Positions 34,668 to 45,993 of a stretch of DNA of 64,000 nt are shown here, one piece after another. The position numbers and the translations under genes were made by a program. Where the stretch lies: contig JAPEVC010000097.1 in assembly GCA_027946555.1 (NCBI GenBank), forward strand, positions 1 through 64,000, read 5' to 3'. The notes beneath the pieces are model-generated. The model had not been told where the DNA came from. It searched no databases and saw nothing but the letters and a program-made list of their open reading frames with translations. The stretch comes from Gnomoniopsis sp. IMI 355080. Its lineage: Eukaryota; Ascomycota; Sordariomycetes; Diaporthales; Gnomoniaceae. How positions within the stretch are numbered: the first letter of the stretch is position 1; every line of letters starts with the position of its first letter.

Positions 34668-35033
34668 TCAAGGCCAGCGCCCTCCTACATATGTGCATGC
34701 ATATTTGCAGTATGTTTCAATATCGATAAGGCGCATATATACGTAGGCTGCGCAACCAGGTGTGCTGATGATCAAGATGATCGCAATAGCGACAAGAAGC
34801 CAGCGAAGGTCAAAGATTGTCGCATCTGCTACAGCCTTAGCATCCTCGACGTTCAGTCGTTGAGCTATGTCCTCCGCCAGGGCCGATACGAGCACCTGCA
34901 ACGCGCCACTACTCAGGAACGTTCGGGCGAGACGATTGGGAATAGCTTCGACTGACCTGCTTGCGGACGTGCGGCACTGGTGCCTGAGCCTGAGAAATGG
35001 TGCGTCCAGTAGTAACTTGTACCCATGACACAA
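34668..35033 (-). pseudogene. Possible fragment of a membrane-protein gene
   Basis: A 121-codon minus-strand frame. Its last 90 residues look coding: an amphipathic helix (LVSALAEDIAQRLNVEDAKAV) is followed by one membrane span (WLLVAIAIILIISTPGCAAYV) and a short tail. This resembles the C-terminal end of large fungal single-pass proteins. No matching upstream exons were found in the preceding kilobase on that strand, so it is either a remnant or a chance frame. Not assigned to a family. Confidence 0.25.
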
Positions 35034-35579
35034 GCCTCACTTGAAGCTTGCTCTAGACTAAAGCCGTCGGATTTCTCACGGTGCTGTTATCATCCATGCC
35101 TACCTCCTAGATTGTCAGGGTAGGTGAGCTAGGAGCTTCGGTAGCCCGTTCAGCGACGGTAGAAACGGCTGGCCGAAAGAAAGGCAAACAAAACACACAA
35201 AACAGGCGGGCATTTGCAAGTCGATCCGCATCCGCACCCGAGCATCCGGGGTTGTGTTTGTCCGTGTGTGGAGCCGTGCGGGTGGCCTCGGAACAAATCA
35301 GATGCGCGCTGTATCCAATTTCAAAGACGGCCAAGCTGCCGAACTCGGCTATGTAAAGATCCTCGGCTTTGGTGGGCTGTAACTATGCCGTCAACGTTCC
35401 CCATAGCGCCTCAAACCACAATGCTGTGATTCGTGACAGAACAACATGCCATAGTCTCCTGATGCTCCCCGACGAAGCTCTAGAGTTTGGCTGACGCGCA
35501 AAAGTTGTCAATGCCTCTGTATTAAGTCCCTAGTCTTCCGCCCAATCCCCACCACAACAACCTACCAACAACGAGGGCC

Positions 35580-37612
35580 ATGTCGACGCCCGTGAGGATA
35601 TCAGGGCGTCTTGCCCGGACAGCAAGACCTCTTGCGACGACACAGCCGTCCATCTTGAGAACACTATCGACGAGCCTTCCGAGGAGAAGCATAACACGGC
35701 AGTCATGTGCTGCAACAGTCAGGATCCCCCACACCAGGCTATTCTCGTCTACAACCCGACGATGTTTTGCCACACCAGATGACTCTTTCGACCCAACCAC
35801 CATAGAACGCGAAAGCGACCAAGTAGACGTCTGCATTGTCGGCGGTGGTATGTTCGCCAACAATCCCCCCATCTCGTTTGCTCTTTCTACCACTGCCTTG
35901 CCTAACTGCCCCTGCCCGCACAGGCCCCGCAGGTCTCGCCGCCGCCATCCGCCTCAAACAACTCGCCACCGCCGCCGGCAACGACGACTTCCGCGTCCTC
36001 CTTCTCGAGAAAGCCGGCGAGATAGGCGCCCACATCCTCTCGGGGGCCGTTATCCAGCCCGACGCCATCGAGGAGCTGTTCCCGGACTGGCTGGACGAGT
36101 CCAACGATGCGCGCTTCGACGGCGCGACGCCCGCAGGCGATGACCACATGCGCTTCTTGACGTCCAAACACGCCATTCCTCTGCCGGCGCCACCCCAAAT
36201 GCACAACCACGGGAATTACATTGTTAGTCTGAATGCCTTCACCAAGTGGCTCGGCGAACGCGCCGAGGAGGCTGGCGTAGAGGTATATCCCGGCTTTAGC
36301 GCTAGCGAGGTGCTATACAAGCCGGATGGGAGCGTGCTGGGCGTTGCGACAAATGACCTGGGTATTGGGCGGAGCGGCAAGCCCAAGGATAGCTTCGAGC
36401 GCGGGATGGAATTCCATGCGCGCATAACGCTGTTTGGCGAGGGCTGCCACGGCTCGCTCTCGAAGCAGGTGATTCGCAAGTTCGACCTGCGGTCCGAAAG
36501 CCAGCCGCAGACGTACGGCCTGGGCGTGAAGGAGGTGTGGGAGGTGGCGCCCGAGAAATTCAAAAAGGGCGACATCACGCATTCTATGGGCTATCCGCTG
36601 CCCTACGACACGTACGGCGGTGGGTGGATGTACCACTTTGGCGACAATCTGGTCTCAGTGGGCTTGGTGGTGGCGCTGGACTATCCCAACCCCTGGATGA
36701 GCCCTTATCAGGAGTTCCAGAAGATGAAGAAGCACCCGCTGTACGCGAGCGTGCTCGAGGGCGGTAAGTGCATCTCGTACGGTGCGCGTGCGCTCATCGA
36801 GGGTGGCTTCCAGAGCATTCCCAAGGTGGCATTCCCGGGCGGCGCGCTGATCGGCGACTCGGCCGGGTTCGTCAATGTGCCCAAGATCAAGGGAACACAC
36901 AACGCCATGAAGAGCGGGATGCTCGCTGCCGAGGCCGCGTGGAACGCGCTCTCTGACAACGTCGACGAAGGATCGGTGTTCTTGTATGACTACGAGAAGA
37001 CTTTGCGCGAGAGCTGGATCTGGAAGGAGCTCAAAGAGGTGCGCAACATGCGACCTTCGTTCCACACGCCGCTCGGGCTGTACGGCGGCATCATGTACTC
37101 GGGGCTCGAGGCATTTGTGCTCAAGGGCCGCGTGCCGTGGACGCTGAAGAATAAGCACATGGACCATGAAGCCACGAAGAAAGCCGACCAGTGCACCAAG
37201 ATCGAGTACCCTAAGCCCGACGGCAAGTTGACGTTTGATATCCTTACGAGCGTCAGCCGCACGGGCACGAACCATGAGGAGGACCAGCCGGTGCATCTGC
37301 AAGTCAAGGACTGGGAGAAACACACGGCCGAGACGTGGCCACCGTTCAAGGGCGTGGAGAACCGATTCTGTCCGGCGGGCGTGTACGAGTATGTAGAAGA
37401 CGCGAGCAGGCCCGAGGGCGTTAGATTCCAGATCAACGCTCAAAAGTGAGTACTTCTTCGCCTCTGATTTTCATTCAATACATTGGCCGGCCAATGCTGA
37501 CAATTATTACAGCTGCATACATTGCAAAACATGCGACATCAAGGCCCCTAATCAAGACATCAACTGGCAAGTTCCTCAGGGCGGCGAGGGCCCCAAGTAT
37601 TACATGACATAA
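35580..37612 (+). CDS. ETFDH: Electron transfer flavoprotein-ubiquinone oxidoreductase
   Basis: Three exons, 35580-35847, 35924-37445 and 37513-37612, give 629 residues. The first 65 residues are rich in Arg, Ser and Thr with no acids, a mitochondrial presequence. Intron 1 splits the FAD-binding loop, which reads VCIVGGGPAGLAAA when joined (GGGPAG near 88-93). The C-terminus carries the 4Fe-4S cluster ligands Cys572 (RFCPAGVYE) and Cys598, Cys601, Cys604 (NCIHCKTCDIK). The middle holds the ubiquinone-binding and membrane-surface region (YPLPYDTYGGGWMYHF, GTHNAMKSGMLAAE). The enzyme passes electrons from ETF, reduced by fatty-acid and amino-acid dehydrogenases, to ubiquinone at the inner mitochondrial membrane. 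The yeast homologue is CIR2. The body from 35930 to 37445 is GC-rich with strong codon bias, so long antisense frames there are shadows. Confidence 0.97.
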
Positions 37613-40600
37613 AGGCTTGGCCATAGATTCAGTTCAAGTATATGGGAGATCGGGACGCCTGTGGAATGATTAAGGCCTCTTATTTGGCAGACGCGATATG
37701 GTAGAGGCATTAGCGTGATAAGGCATCTAAATAGAAACTATCTTCAAGGGAGAAATCTTCTTTCAGCGCATTCTGATAATGTCTTCGCGGTTCACGCTGT
37801 GCTCAGCGCGAGATTCGGTCAAGAACCAATCAAAGTCGGGGAGGGGCAGAGAGCAAGATACCTCCTTCACCGGGGTGGTATACTTCAAGTTTGACAAATT
37901 ACAGTAGCTTTCGGGTTTCTCCGCCACACCATATTCACAAGGCCCGACCATGAGCCGACCAAGGCCGTGGTTCGGCCGAGAAGAGACTGATTCCTGATAT
38001 ATCCGGGTTATGCAACATTTTGCGCAACGGCGCAGAAGCAGCAGAATGGGCTTCACGAAATTCAAAACGTGCTGACCCGAGATAGTCTGTCATGCCTCGT
38101 TCAAGACAATCAGTAACCATTCAAGCATAGCACTGTACAATCTGCCTTCTACGCATTGGTCAAAGCGGGATCACCGAAGCTGCGTATGTCATTGCCTGAC
38201 TGATGCTATGGGACGACCGGATTCAGAACAAGCCTCCAGAGCCATGACCATGAGGCTCAAATGACTCTCAGTACGGACGTACTCGGTCAGTGCTTCTAGC
38301 CAGATGTGGGTCTGTCGGCTTCCCGCTAAGTCTGTGTCCCTCCCGGGCACCCCGCTTTTTCGACGCGAAGTTTATCCGACGTTCGCAAGAGAAAATTGGG
38401 TACGCCGAGGTTGACATTCGTCACGAAGGGAGCGCGAAACTGACACGCCCATGGTACGCAGCGGGTGTGAGATGGGAACAGGTGCGTGCGTACTCTATGA
38501 CGCAGGTTGCTTGCCAACTTTTTGCCTGTGCCGTCCGTGGTATGCTACAAAGCGGCGCAGAGTCTGAAGACTGTCTGATTGGACAGATTACACTATCCGT
38601 TCTATTTTCCTACACAGTAAAAGGCAATGTCATTTTGGATTAGCGTCGCGTGGAACCAACAAGCGCAGGAGTTGCTGAACTTCCCAGGCGCGTCAGGTCA
38701 TCGACTCTTTCTGCGACGCTGTTCTGATTGGTTCCCAGTGCAAGACACCAGGGCCTGTACTGAGCTTCACATCCCGACGACAGACGGAAATTGGTCGCTG
38801 CACGCACGGAGAAGAGCTTGTCAGCATGCTGGTGATAAGGGTTGGACAAGGGTGGTGCAGCAGAGGGGTGCAAGAAGGTGAGACGGTACCGGCGCAAGGG
38901 GGCCTTGAAAAGGTTTTGGACTCGCGCAGCCAAGAATCTCTCACTGGAAGATCCATCACCGAATGAAGCAGTCATCCTGCACTGCGACCTTGCATTGTGG
39001 TGCACACCAATCCCAACTTTCTACACATGCAGCCATACAGCGATCTCGTCATCCTGAATCCTCGAGGCTTTGGTCCCGAGCCCGAATTTAGAACACCTTG
39101 CGCGATGGAGCCAGGGACTCAGAATCAGGAAATGCGATGCTATCACACATAATGCGACGCGGTGCAAAAAGCGCAAGGAAGAGGACACGTTGGTCTTTTA
39201 GGCTCCGTGTCGCGGCTAGTTGCATGGTTGCTTCTTCGTGCGCATTGTACGGCTCAGCTCGTACAGCCGGTCGCCGGCAACACAAAGCAACAGTCCGCGG
39301 GAAGAGGGACAGGATGACTCATTTTCGCACTCAGGCCAAGGGAGAGGAGCCGATTGCGACAGCAGACCTGCGCAGAAAAACCGAGAGGGAGGGGGGGCAA
39401 GGCTGGCAACGGAAGAAGGGTGGGCGAGCACAGGCCATCATCTACTGACGACCGCCGTATCAGAATCACAGAATTCCAGGCAGCCTGGCCGAGCGACTTG
39501 TACCGATACATGGCCAAAATTCCCGAGAAGGGTTGCAGCCACCCACTCGCCCAGCGTTCCCTGCCCCCACAGGCCCCCGGTCTGGATCGTTGGGAGCCAC
39601 TGAAAGGCCACTGCTTGGGGTTGATTTCTAGGATTCTCTGTGCCGCACGTCGTAATTTTCAGCTGGCCACTGCAGGCCAAATGAAGACCGCTGAAAACTA
39701 AGGCCCGGCTTTGAGGAGTCGAGGACGTGGAGTGTCGAAAAGTCGGAGGAGGCAAATGACACTGGGCCTCAGCTCGGTCGCTCACGATGATGCTTGTTGG
39801 ACGTCATCACCAAAGACTCTTCCTATCCATCTTTGGTGAGTGAAGTGCAAAAAGTATCCTCAGTCGTAGCCATGGAGTTCGTTTGAATGTCGTTTTGAGA
39901 ACACCGCGTCTGTTGTGTTGGCATCGTCGAGATCGTATTTCTTTGGAACGGGCAAAAGTTCGCGACTGGGCATGCTTGACAGCGCTGAATAGATGGAAAT
40001 TTTGGTTAGCAAGAACAAAGCCCCTGGTCTGGTCCAACGCCGGTAACCCAGAGTAAAATTGCGATGGGCGGCAATAGATGCCTCAGGCATTAACGGAGAG
40101 CGACGGACGCACAGTTGGGCAAAGCCATAAATTTGATCGACCAATCATGTCCTGTTTATGACCAGCGCGCTTATCTCCAGGGTTGCCAGCAGACCGGGTT
40201 CTGCATGGAAAGAGTCGATAGTGGCTGTCCCCTAAGTTCAGGGGACGCAAAGACGGGACCGCCATTGCAGCAAACACACAATAACGGCGACGAGACTTAG
40301 CAGACTCCCGGACTCCATCTCGTGAGAGGACTTGTGTATCGAGTACTGCTGATGGCGAAGTCATCACCCGGGAAGGAAAATTGAATAGAGAAGAAGAAAA
40401 AACAATTATACGCGGCAAATAGCTGATGGCACGTCCGGACCAGGAGATTGAATGGCCCATAAAGAATTTTCGCTATTGTCTCCAGGGATGTCCGCCGTTG
40501 TCCCACTGTATACCACACGACGGAGCCTAAAGGGCTGTTATATGGAAACCATTCGTATTGTGAAGGGTTACTGCAGCCTTATCAGAAACCGGGTGTGGGA

Positions 40601-42771
40601 GCATGAAAAAGCGAAGCAGCATCTAGCAATCACGCTGCGTTCGAGGAGGGCCGGAGAGTAAATGTCCATGTTGGTAGGAGCTCCTATAGAAACAAAGCAC
40701 AGCCTGATGCATCCATCTCTTGCAACAAGGCGAGGTGATCACAGAAGATATTGATGTGTTTGGGCGGTTCGCGCTTCCGACCGTTATACCCGCACGTGCC
40801 TGTCGCAGGAAGTCTTGTCGAGTCGAGCACAAGTCATCGCCAGTGGCATCGCTTGCCCATGTTACGTGTGGTGACGTCTCCGCCGCAGAGGGCCATCGCC
40901 ATGGTGTCGTTCGTTTTCTGCAAAATCCTAATTATTCTGTCTGACGTTGTTAGACGTAGTCAGTCAATACATAGATGATCCCACAAGCTCAAAATGGCGT
41001 CGCCTCGCCGGCGTGGGATGCAACTGTCTCCTCCTTCTGTAAGCGGCTCTCCCTGTGCTGATGATGCACTGCAACACCAAGCACACACGAGGAGGTTTGA
41101 GAGAAGTGGATTTGTGAATGTCAGAAGGAAGTGTTGAAAGGGACCTATCTCAAGGAGGGCATGAAATTTAGGGGGTAAAGGGATGCCATTGTTTCAGAGG
41201 TGTGATGGGGTGGCAGCATGAAGAGTGCCCAAGGGGGTGTGGCGAGCAGGAAAAGCGACTGAGCCTTGCTGGGCAGTGGAGTCGAAAAATCACGAAGGTG
41301 GGTGTGGACAGACAGCGAGGGTACAGAATGGGAAGTACCGGTACATGGCAATTCTCTGACAGGGGCGACCTAGCCCTTTCGACCAAAATTGTGGCAACGA
41401 CCCAGCCGTCGTAGAGCCTGCCTCAGGCTGCTACAGTACCTTCCAGCCGCTTCTGAAAACCTATTTAAACAAGCGACAGCCCCGAGCTGTGCTCCCTGCC
41501 TTCCCTCTGTTTTGCGGAAGCCCCCTTGGAACCGTGACCGGCCCTACGCACTGCATTTGTCATCCAGCTCGTTTGGCCTGGACTTTTCTTTTCTACCCCA
41601 CCCCCCAAAACCACACACACCCACAGTGCCCAATCCGCACTATATCGTACCTACCTCAGGCCTCGACTTGATCCACCGCGCGTCGCATCGTATCGCATCG
41701 ATCGAGCTATTGGGCATCATCAGTCATCACTCTCGACAACATTGGACTCATCACCGAGTCACTTTGTTGGTCACTCATCTCTTGCGGCGCTTGTGTGTGT
41801 GCGCGCATTAGTAACTACCTCATACTAATTTACCCGACCATTCCTTTTGCGTCGCTACAAAGGTCATCATCCATCGTCCTTTGTTTGCAAGTCAAGCTAT
41901 CATCAAAAGGATCATCCACCCGCGAAGAACCTTTCCCATTCTTCGCCTCCCCTTTTCTTTTTTTCGAGCCCGAGCCCGAGACCGAGTCCCAAGAACAGAC
42001 CATCGCATTGCACGGGTCACAGTGTCAAAGTGTACATCGAACCAAGATCAAGACTAGAAGAAGCAATTCCATTCACGGGCTCCCGATTCGATTCGAGGCG
42101 TCGGTATCACATCCATCAACCAAAACGAACTTCTGCTCTTGCGCATCGCGTCGCATCTCAATCCGATCGTCCGCGTCCATCATCAGGCCCGCTTGATAAG
42201 CCACCATCTGGCCGACGAAGCCTCGATCGAGCAAACGCATTGCGTCGCAGACATTACTTTGGTCAAAGGATACCGACTTTCGCGATCGACGGTCTTGCCC
42301 AGCCTGCCTTTGTGCATCCTGAGTGTTTAATCGTTGTCCTTGTCCGTGAGCAAGTCAAACCGTGTCGGGGAGACATTTAGTTGTTCATCTCCCACAATTG
42401 GTACGTCACTGCATTCTACCCATGAATGACTTTGGTCGCGTTCGACCCGCGTCGCATTGCACGTCTGTGGGAGTTTTCAGTTGTCGCATTGCCACTTTTC
42501 ACAGCCTCATCGGCCAACACAATTTCCACTGCCTTCCTCCACCTTCCAGCCCATCGTAGACTTGCGACCTGCATGAACTTTGATTCACTGCGGTTGGCAG
42601 ACCTCAAACAACTTCGTTTCTTCGACTGCGACTTGAAAATTTGGCATCCCGTCCATCGCGCTCTGCCCTCACCAAATTGCCTATTAAAGTACTGACATTG
42701 CATCAATTTCAGATCTGCTCTTCCTCACTTCTCAAGCCCTTACACGAGATTCCCTGAGAACAGTTGCAGAA
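37613..42771. other. Five-kilobase interval without a supported gene, ending in the TBP leader
   Basis: No frame in 37613-41400 shows a domain, signal peptide or splice-consistent extension; the frames of 115-127 codons at about 39220-39785 overlap each other on both strands and look random. I recognised no rRNA, tRNA or snRNA. From about 41400 to 42771 the plus strand becomes C/T-rich and contains the promoter and leader of the TBP gene, with a leader intron listed separately. Confidence 0.5.
42401..42712 (+). other. Predicted 5'-leader intron of the TBP gene
   Basis: A donor GTACGT at 42401, a perfect fungal branch motif TACTGAC at about 42690 and the acceptor ATTTCAG ending at 42712 define a 312-nt intron just upstream of the TBP start codon at 42772. 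It contains no conserved frame. Leader introns are common in housekeeping genes of filamentous fungi. Confidence 0.55.
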
Positions 42772-43661
42772 ATGGACGGCATCCAAACCCACCCAGCCAA
42801 CGCCAACCAGGCTAAGAGCTTCATCGCTCCTGGTTCCCTGTCATTTCCTGGCGGCCACAACGAGCTCACCCCTCCTGGCGATGCTGCGCACAAGGCGAAT
42901 GGTGCCCTAAACGGCGGCGCTCCTGTTGGATCTCCCGCTCCTAACGGTGCTGCTGTTGCTCCTGCTACCCCAGCTGCCACCCCCGGTGCTCCTCAGACCG
43001 GCAGCGGTCTTGTCCCTACTCTTCAGTAAGCTTGAATCTGTGCTTGCAGTTCTGGTATCTTTGTGATGCTTATGCTGTGTATCTAAAGGAACATCGTGGC
43101 TACCGTCAATCTTGACTGCCGCCTTGATCTGAAGACGATCGCCTTGCATGCTCGCAACGCAGAGTACAGTGAGTAATCTGGTATCTACATGATGCTCAGC
43201 ACGGTCACTCACATTGAATAGATCCCAAGCGTTTTGCCGCTGTTATTATGCGTATTCGCGAGCCCAAGACCACTGCTCTGATCTTCGCCTCCGGCAAGAT
43301 GGTCGTCACGGGTGCCAAGTCGGAGGACGACTCTAAGCTTGCCTCGCGCAAGTATGCGCGTATTATCCAGAAGCTCGGGTTTAACGCCAAGTTCACCGAT
43401 TTCAAGATCCAGAACATTGTTGGTTCTTGCGACATCAAGTTCCCCATCCGCCTCGAGGGCTTGGCTTCTCGCCACCACAACTTCAGCTCTTACGAGCCTG
43501 AACTATTCCCCGGTCTCATTTACCGCATGGTCAAGCCGAAGATCGTTCTCTTGATCTTCGTCAGCGGCAAGATCGTACTCACCGGTGCCAAGGTCCGCGA
43601 TGAGATCTATCACGCCTTTGAGCTCATCTACCCTGTCTTGCAGGATTTCCGCAAGGTCTAA
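42772..43661 (+). CDS. SPT15: TATA-box-binding protein
   Basis: Three exons, 42772-43025, 43089-43168 and 43222-43661, give 257 residues, the expected size in filamentous fungi. The N-terminal 80 or so residues are Ala/Pro/Gly-rich and disordered. The remaining 175 or so form the two direct repeats of the saddle: [47 protein letters not shown] and NIVGSCDIKFPIRLEGLA..YEPELFPGLIYRMVKPKIVLLIFVSGKIV. TBP nucleates transcription by Pol I, II and III. The introns fall at the start of repeat 1 and within its first helix. The symbol is given by homology with the yeast gene. Confidence 0.98.
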
Positions 43662-44535
43662 ACGTCACTCGTCCCACTCCTACCGACCTCATCTGTAAGA
43701 CTACGCACACTCATGATTTTACGACGCATACCCGAGACCGGCTCCTGGTTGTTGCGCATTTTCTACGGCAGCAACACTCCTATGGGCCTGTCTGTTGTAT
43801 TTATTCGTCCCTTCTGACTTTTACAATTGCATTGCAACGGCGTTTCGAAGGGGGGCAGGGTTTACAGTCGGCTGTGGTTATTTGCGGAGGAAAAACAAAA
43901 ATACTGCCTCTCTTCCACTTTTTTACACTATTCGGAAGACGATAGAGGGCATCCAGGAATTGGATGCAACGCGTCTCAGAAGTTGAGGCGCTTACATGAA
44001 AATAATACTGGGACGGTCCTGAAATGATCGTCTTTGGTGGCCCAATGCATTGGGCGAAGATGAGGTTGGCAGGGGATTGAAGTACGCACCAAACGTACGT
44101 TCGTTCATCGGTAAAAGGTCAAACGAACGAGTTGGTCGCTCTCAGTGCGGTACTGTGGAAGGCGAATCAGATCGAGCGCGTCTTGTGTGGGAAGCAGCGG
44201 AAAGTTGAAAAAAGAACCCCCCCAAAAAAAGAGCAAGGACGTGCATTATTTTTCTGCCCCTCACTGAGGCAGGATTGGTTGTTGGTTTCCTAGAGGCATT
44301 CATTCAACGTTTGGTTGATTCTCTGTCATGCTGACGGATTGACGTGGTTAACAATCTATTGGTAGACCTGGCAGCCGGACTCCGGTGTGGTGACAGACAG
44401 CACTCCTTCTAGGGGTGTTGACCTGTCTGGATGGGGACTGCTTTTGTTAGCCACCTCCTTTGATAGCCTCGTGGTAAAATGCCATCGCACATTTGCACTT
44501 ACTTTTCGCGGCAGTCATGCCGCATTTTTGACTGC
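43662..44535. other. Convergent intergenic region
   Basis: 3' regions of TBP (+) and the FAD oxidase (-). No further gene is seen. Confidence 0.6.
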
Positions 44536-45993
44536 TCAAAGTCGTGATGTTTTCCCTTCTCTCAACTCCTCACCCAAAATTAAACCCGGCAGACCACCCC
44601 TACTGCCGTCCTCTGTGACTACCTGATCCCACCTCTTGACTTCATCCCCCTTTTTAAAACTCCACTTCCCTTTGAACGCGTCTGGGCATTGCCCTAGAAC
44701 ACAATCCACAATTTTCTCACCGATGCAAGGCAAAAATTTGAATCCATGCCCACTCGCACCTGTCGCCACAAACAACCCCCTGTGCTCAGGGTGGTAGTCG
44801 ATGATGAAATCTCCATCCGGAGTATCCGTGTACCAGCACAGCCGCGTGCTGCTAAATGGTCGCTCGGCCAGCTCCGGCCACGGCACCATCTGACGCAGCG
44901 CCGCCCGCAGCGCGGCCTGCTCAGTCTTGGGGACGAGCGTGGGCGTCGTCGGGTGAGTAAGGTGTGTCATTGGGGTGGAGAAAGTATCGCCTGTGGGAGC
45001 ACAAACGGGATTTAGGTAGCCATAGGCATGTCGCGCAATCTTGAGCGTATTGGCGGACGGCGTGATGATGAAGTATCCCGTGCTGAGGTTGAGTAGGGTA
45101 GGGACGTCGGCGAGCTTGGCTTGCTCGGAGGGCGTGAGTGGGAGGTACGCAAGAACTTGGCCTGTGGCAACGGCACGGCCGGACAGATTGATGAGCGAAG
45201 GTGTCCAAGCACCCGTGGCGAGGACGGTGAGGCTTGCGCGGATCGTGGCGCCGTCGCTAAGCTGTACACCAGTGATGTGGGTGCTGTCCGTAGGGGAGCG
45301 AAGCAAGGAAGTCACAGTGCCGTTGACGAAGGTGATCCGATTAGTGGCTACTGCGCGGCGGTACAGCCAGGCCATTGATGCTTCAGCGTTTGCCCAGCCC
45401 GAGAGGCGGTTGATGTAGCCCCATGAGCCAGAGGAGCCTCCTGTGCCGTAAGCATCGCGGATGGCGGTGGCAGAGGGCAGTGCCGTGATCTTGTCTGATC
45501 CGGGGTGAAGAGCTTGCACGTTGGCGTAGGATGAGCGGACGTAGTCCAAGCCAGTCTTCTTTCCCTTCCCCTGCCCTCCACGTCCCGTCTCAGGAGCAGC
45601 ATCCCCAACGAGCATCAGCCCAGTCTCACTGTACCGCCCTTCGGCGCCCAGATCATCTGGATGGTCCTGCTTGCGCCATGCTGCCTGTGCCTCGTCGGCG
45701 AGAGCGGCGTAGGCCGGGTCGGCGTAGTCGGCGCGGATGATGCGTGAAGTATCGATGGACGAGGCGTCACGAGCGGGAAAGACGCCTGGGGTCGGCGAGC
45801 GATCGACGACAGTGATGGTGGTGGAGGCGAAGTCCGGGCGGGTAGCGAGGGAGAGGGCGGTGGTGAGGCCGAAGACGCCGGCACCGACGATGAGGATGGA
45901 GGAGGGATGGGGAATTTGGGCAGTGGACTTGTTGGGAGGGGAGGAGGAAAGGGAAGGTGAGTTGAGGTCGGGGCCCGAGGTGATGGGGGACAT
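44536..45993 (-). CDS. Peroxisomal FAD-dependent amine oxidase (amadoriase / sarcosine-oxidase family)
   Basis: A single exon of 485 residues. The DAO-type Rossmann motif ILIVGAGVFGL is at 33-43, with Gly37, Gly39 and Gly42. The sequence RLCWYTDTPDGDFIIDYHP places Cys386 where the monomeric sarcosine oxidase and fructosyl-amino-acid oxidase family attaches FAD covalently (8-S-cysteinyl). The final ATGASGHGFKFLPCIGE segment is a family hallmark. The C-terminus is K-T-S-R-L; SRL is a PTS1 variant, so import into peroxisomes is expected, where the H2O2 product is removed by catalase. Candidate substrates are fructosyl amino acids, N-methyl amino acids, L-pipecolate or saccharopine; the sequence does not separate these. 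The N-terminal 30 residues are a Ser/Pro-rich extension. Start at the first ATG of the frame. Confidence 0.88.
   Translation of the reverse strand: MSPITSGPDLNSPSLSSSPPNKSTAQIPHPSSILIVGAGVFGLTTALSLATRPDFASTTITVVDRSPTPGVFPARDASSIDTSRIIRADYADPAYAALADEAQAAWRKQDHPDDLGAEGRYSETGLMLVGDAAPETGRGGQGKGKKTGLDYVRSSYANVQALHPGSDKITALPSATAIRDAYGTGGSSGSWGYINRLSGWANAEASMAWLYRRAVATNRITFVNGTVTSLLRSPTDSTHITGVQLSDGATIRASLTVLATGAWTPSLINLSGRAVATGQVLAYLPLTPSEQAKLADVPTLLNLSTGYFIITPSANTLKIARHAYGYLNPVCAPTGDTFSTPMTHLTHPTTPTLVPKTEQAALRAALRQMVPWPELAERPFSSTRLCWYTDTPDGDFIIDYHPEHRGLFVATGASGHGFKFLPCIGEKIVDCVLGQCPDAFKGKWSFKKGDEVKRWDQVVTEDGSRGGLPGLILGEELREGKTSRL

Larger units (their letters stand above)
33235..35579. other. Gene-poor interval upstream of the SOD and ETF-QO genes
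   Basis: About 2.3 kb. It holds the SOD promoter with a GT microsatellite and, on the minus strand at 34668-35033, a possible gene fragment (both listed separately). The 124-codon frame at 33606-33980 is F/S-rich translated T-rich DNA without a motif. The ETF-QO promoter should lie just before 35580. Confidence 0.5.

Noticed and set aside
36655..37443. 262-codon antisense frame over ETF-QO
   Set aside because: Shadow of strong GC-rich codon bias in the sense gene, whose identity is certain.
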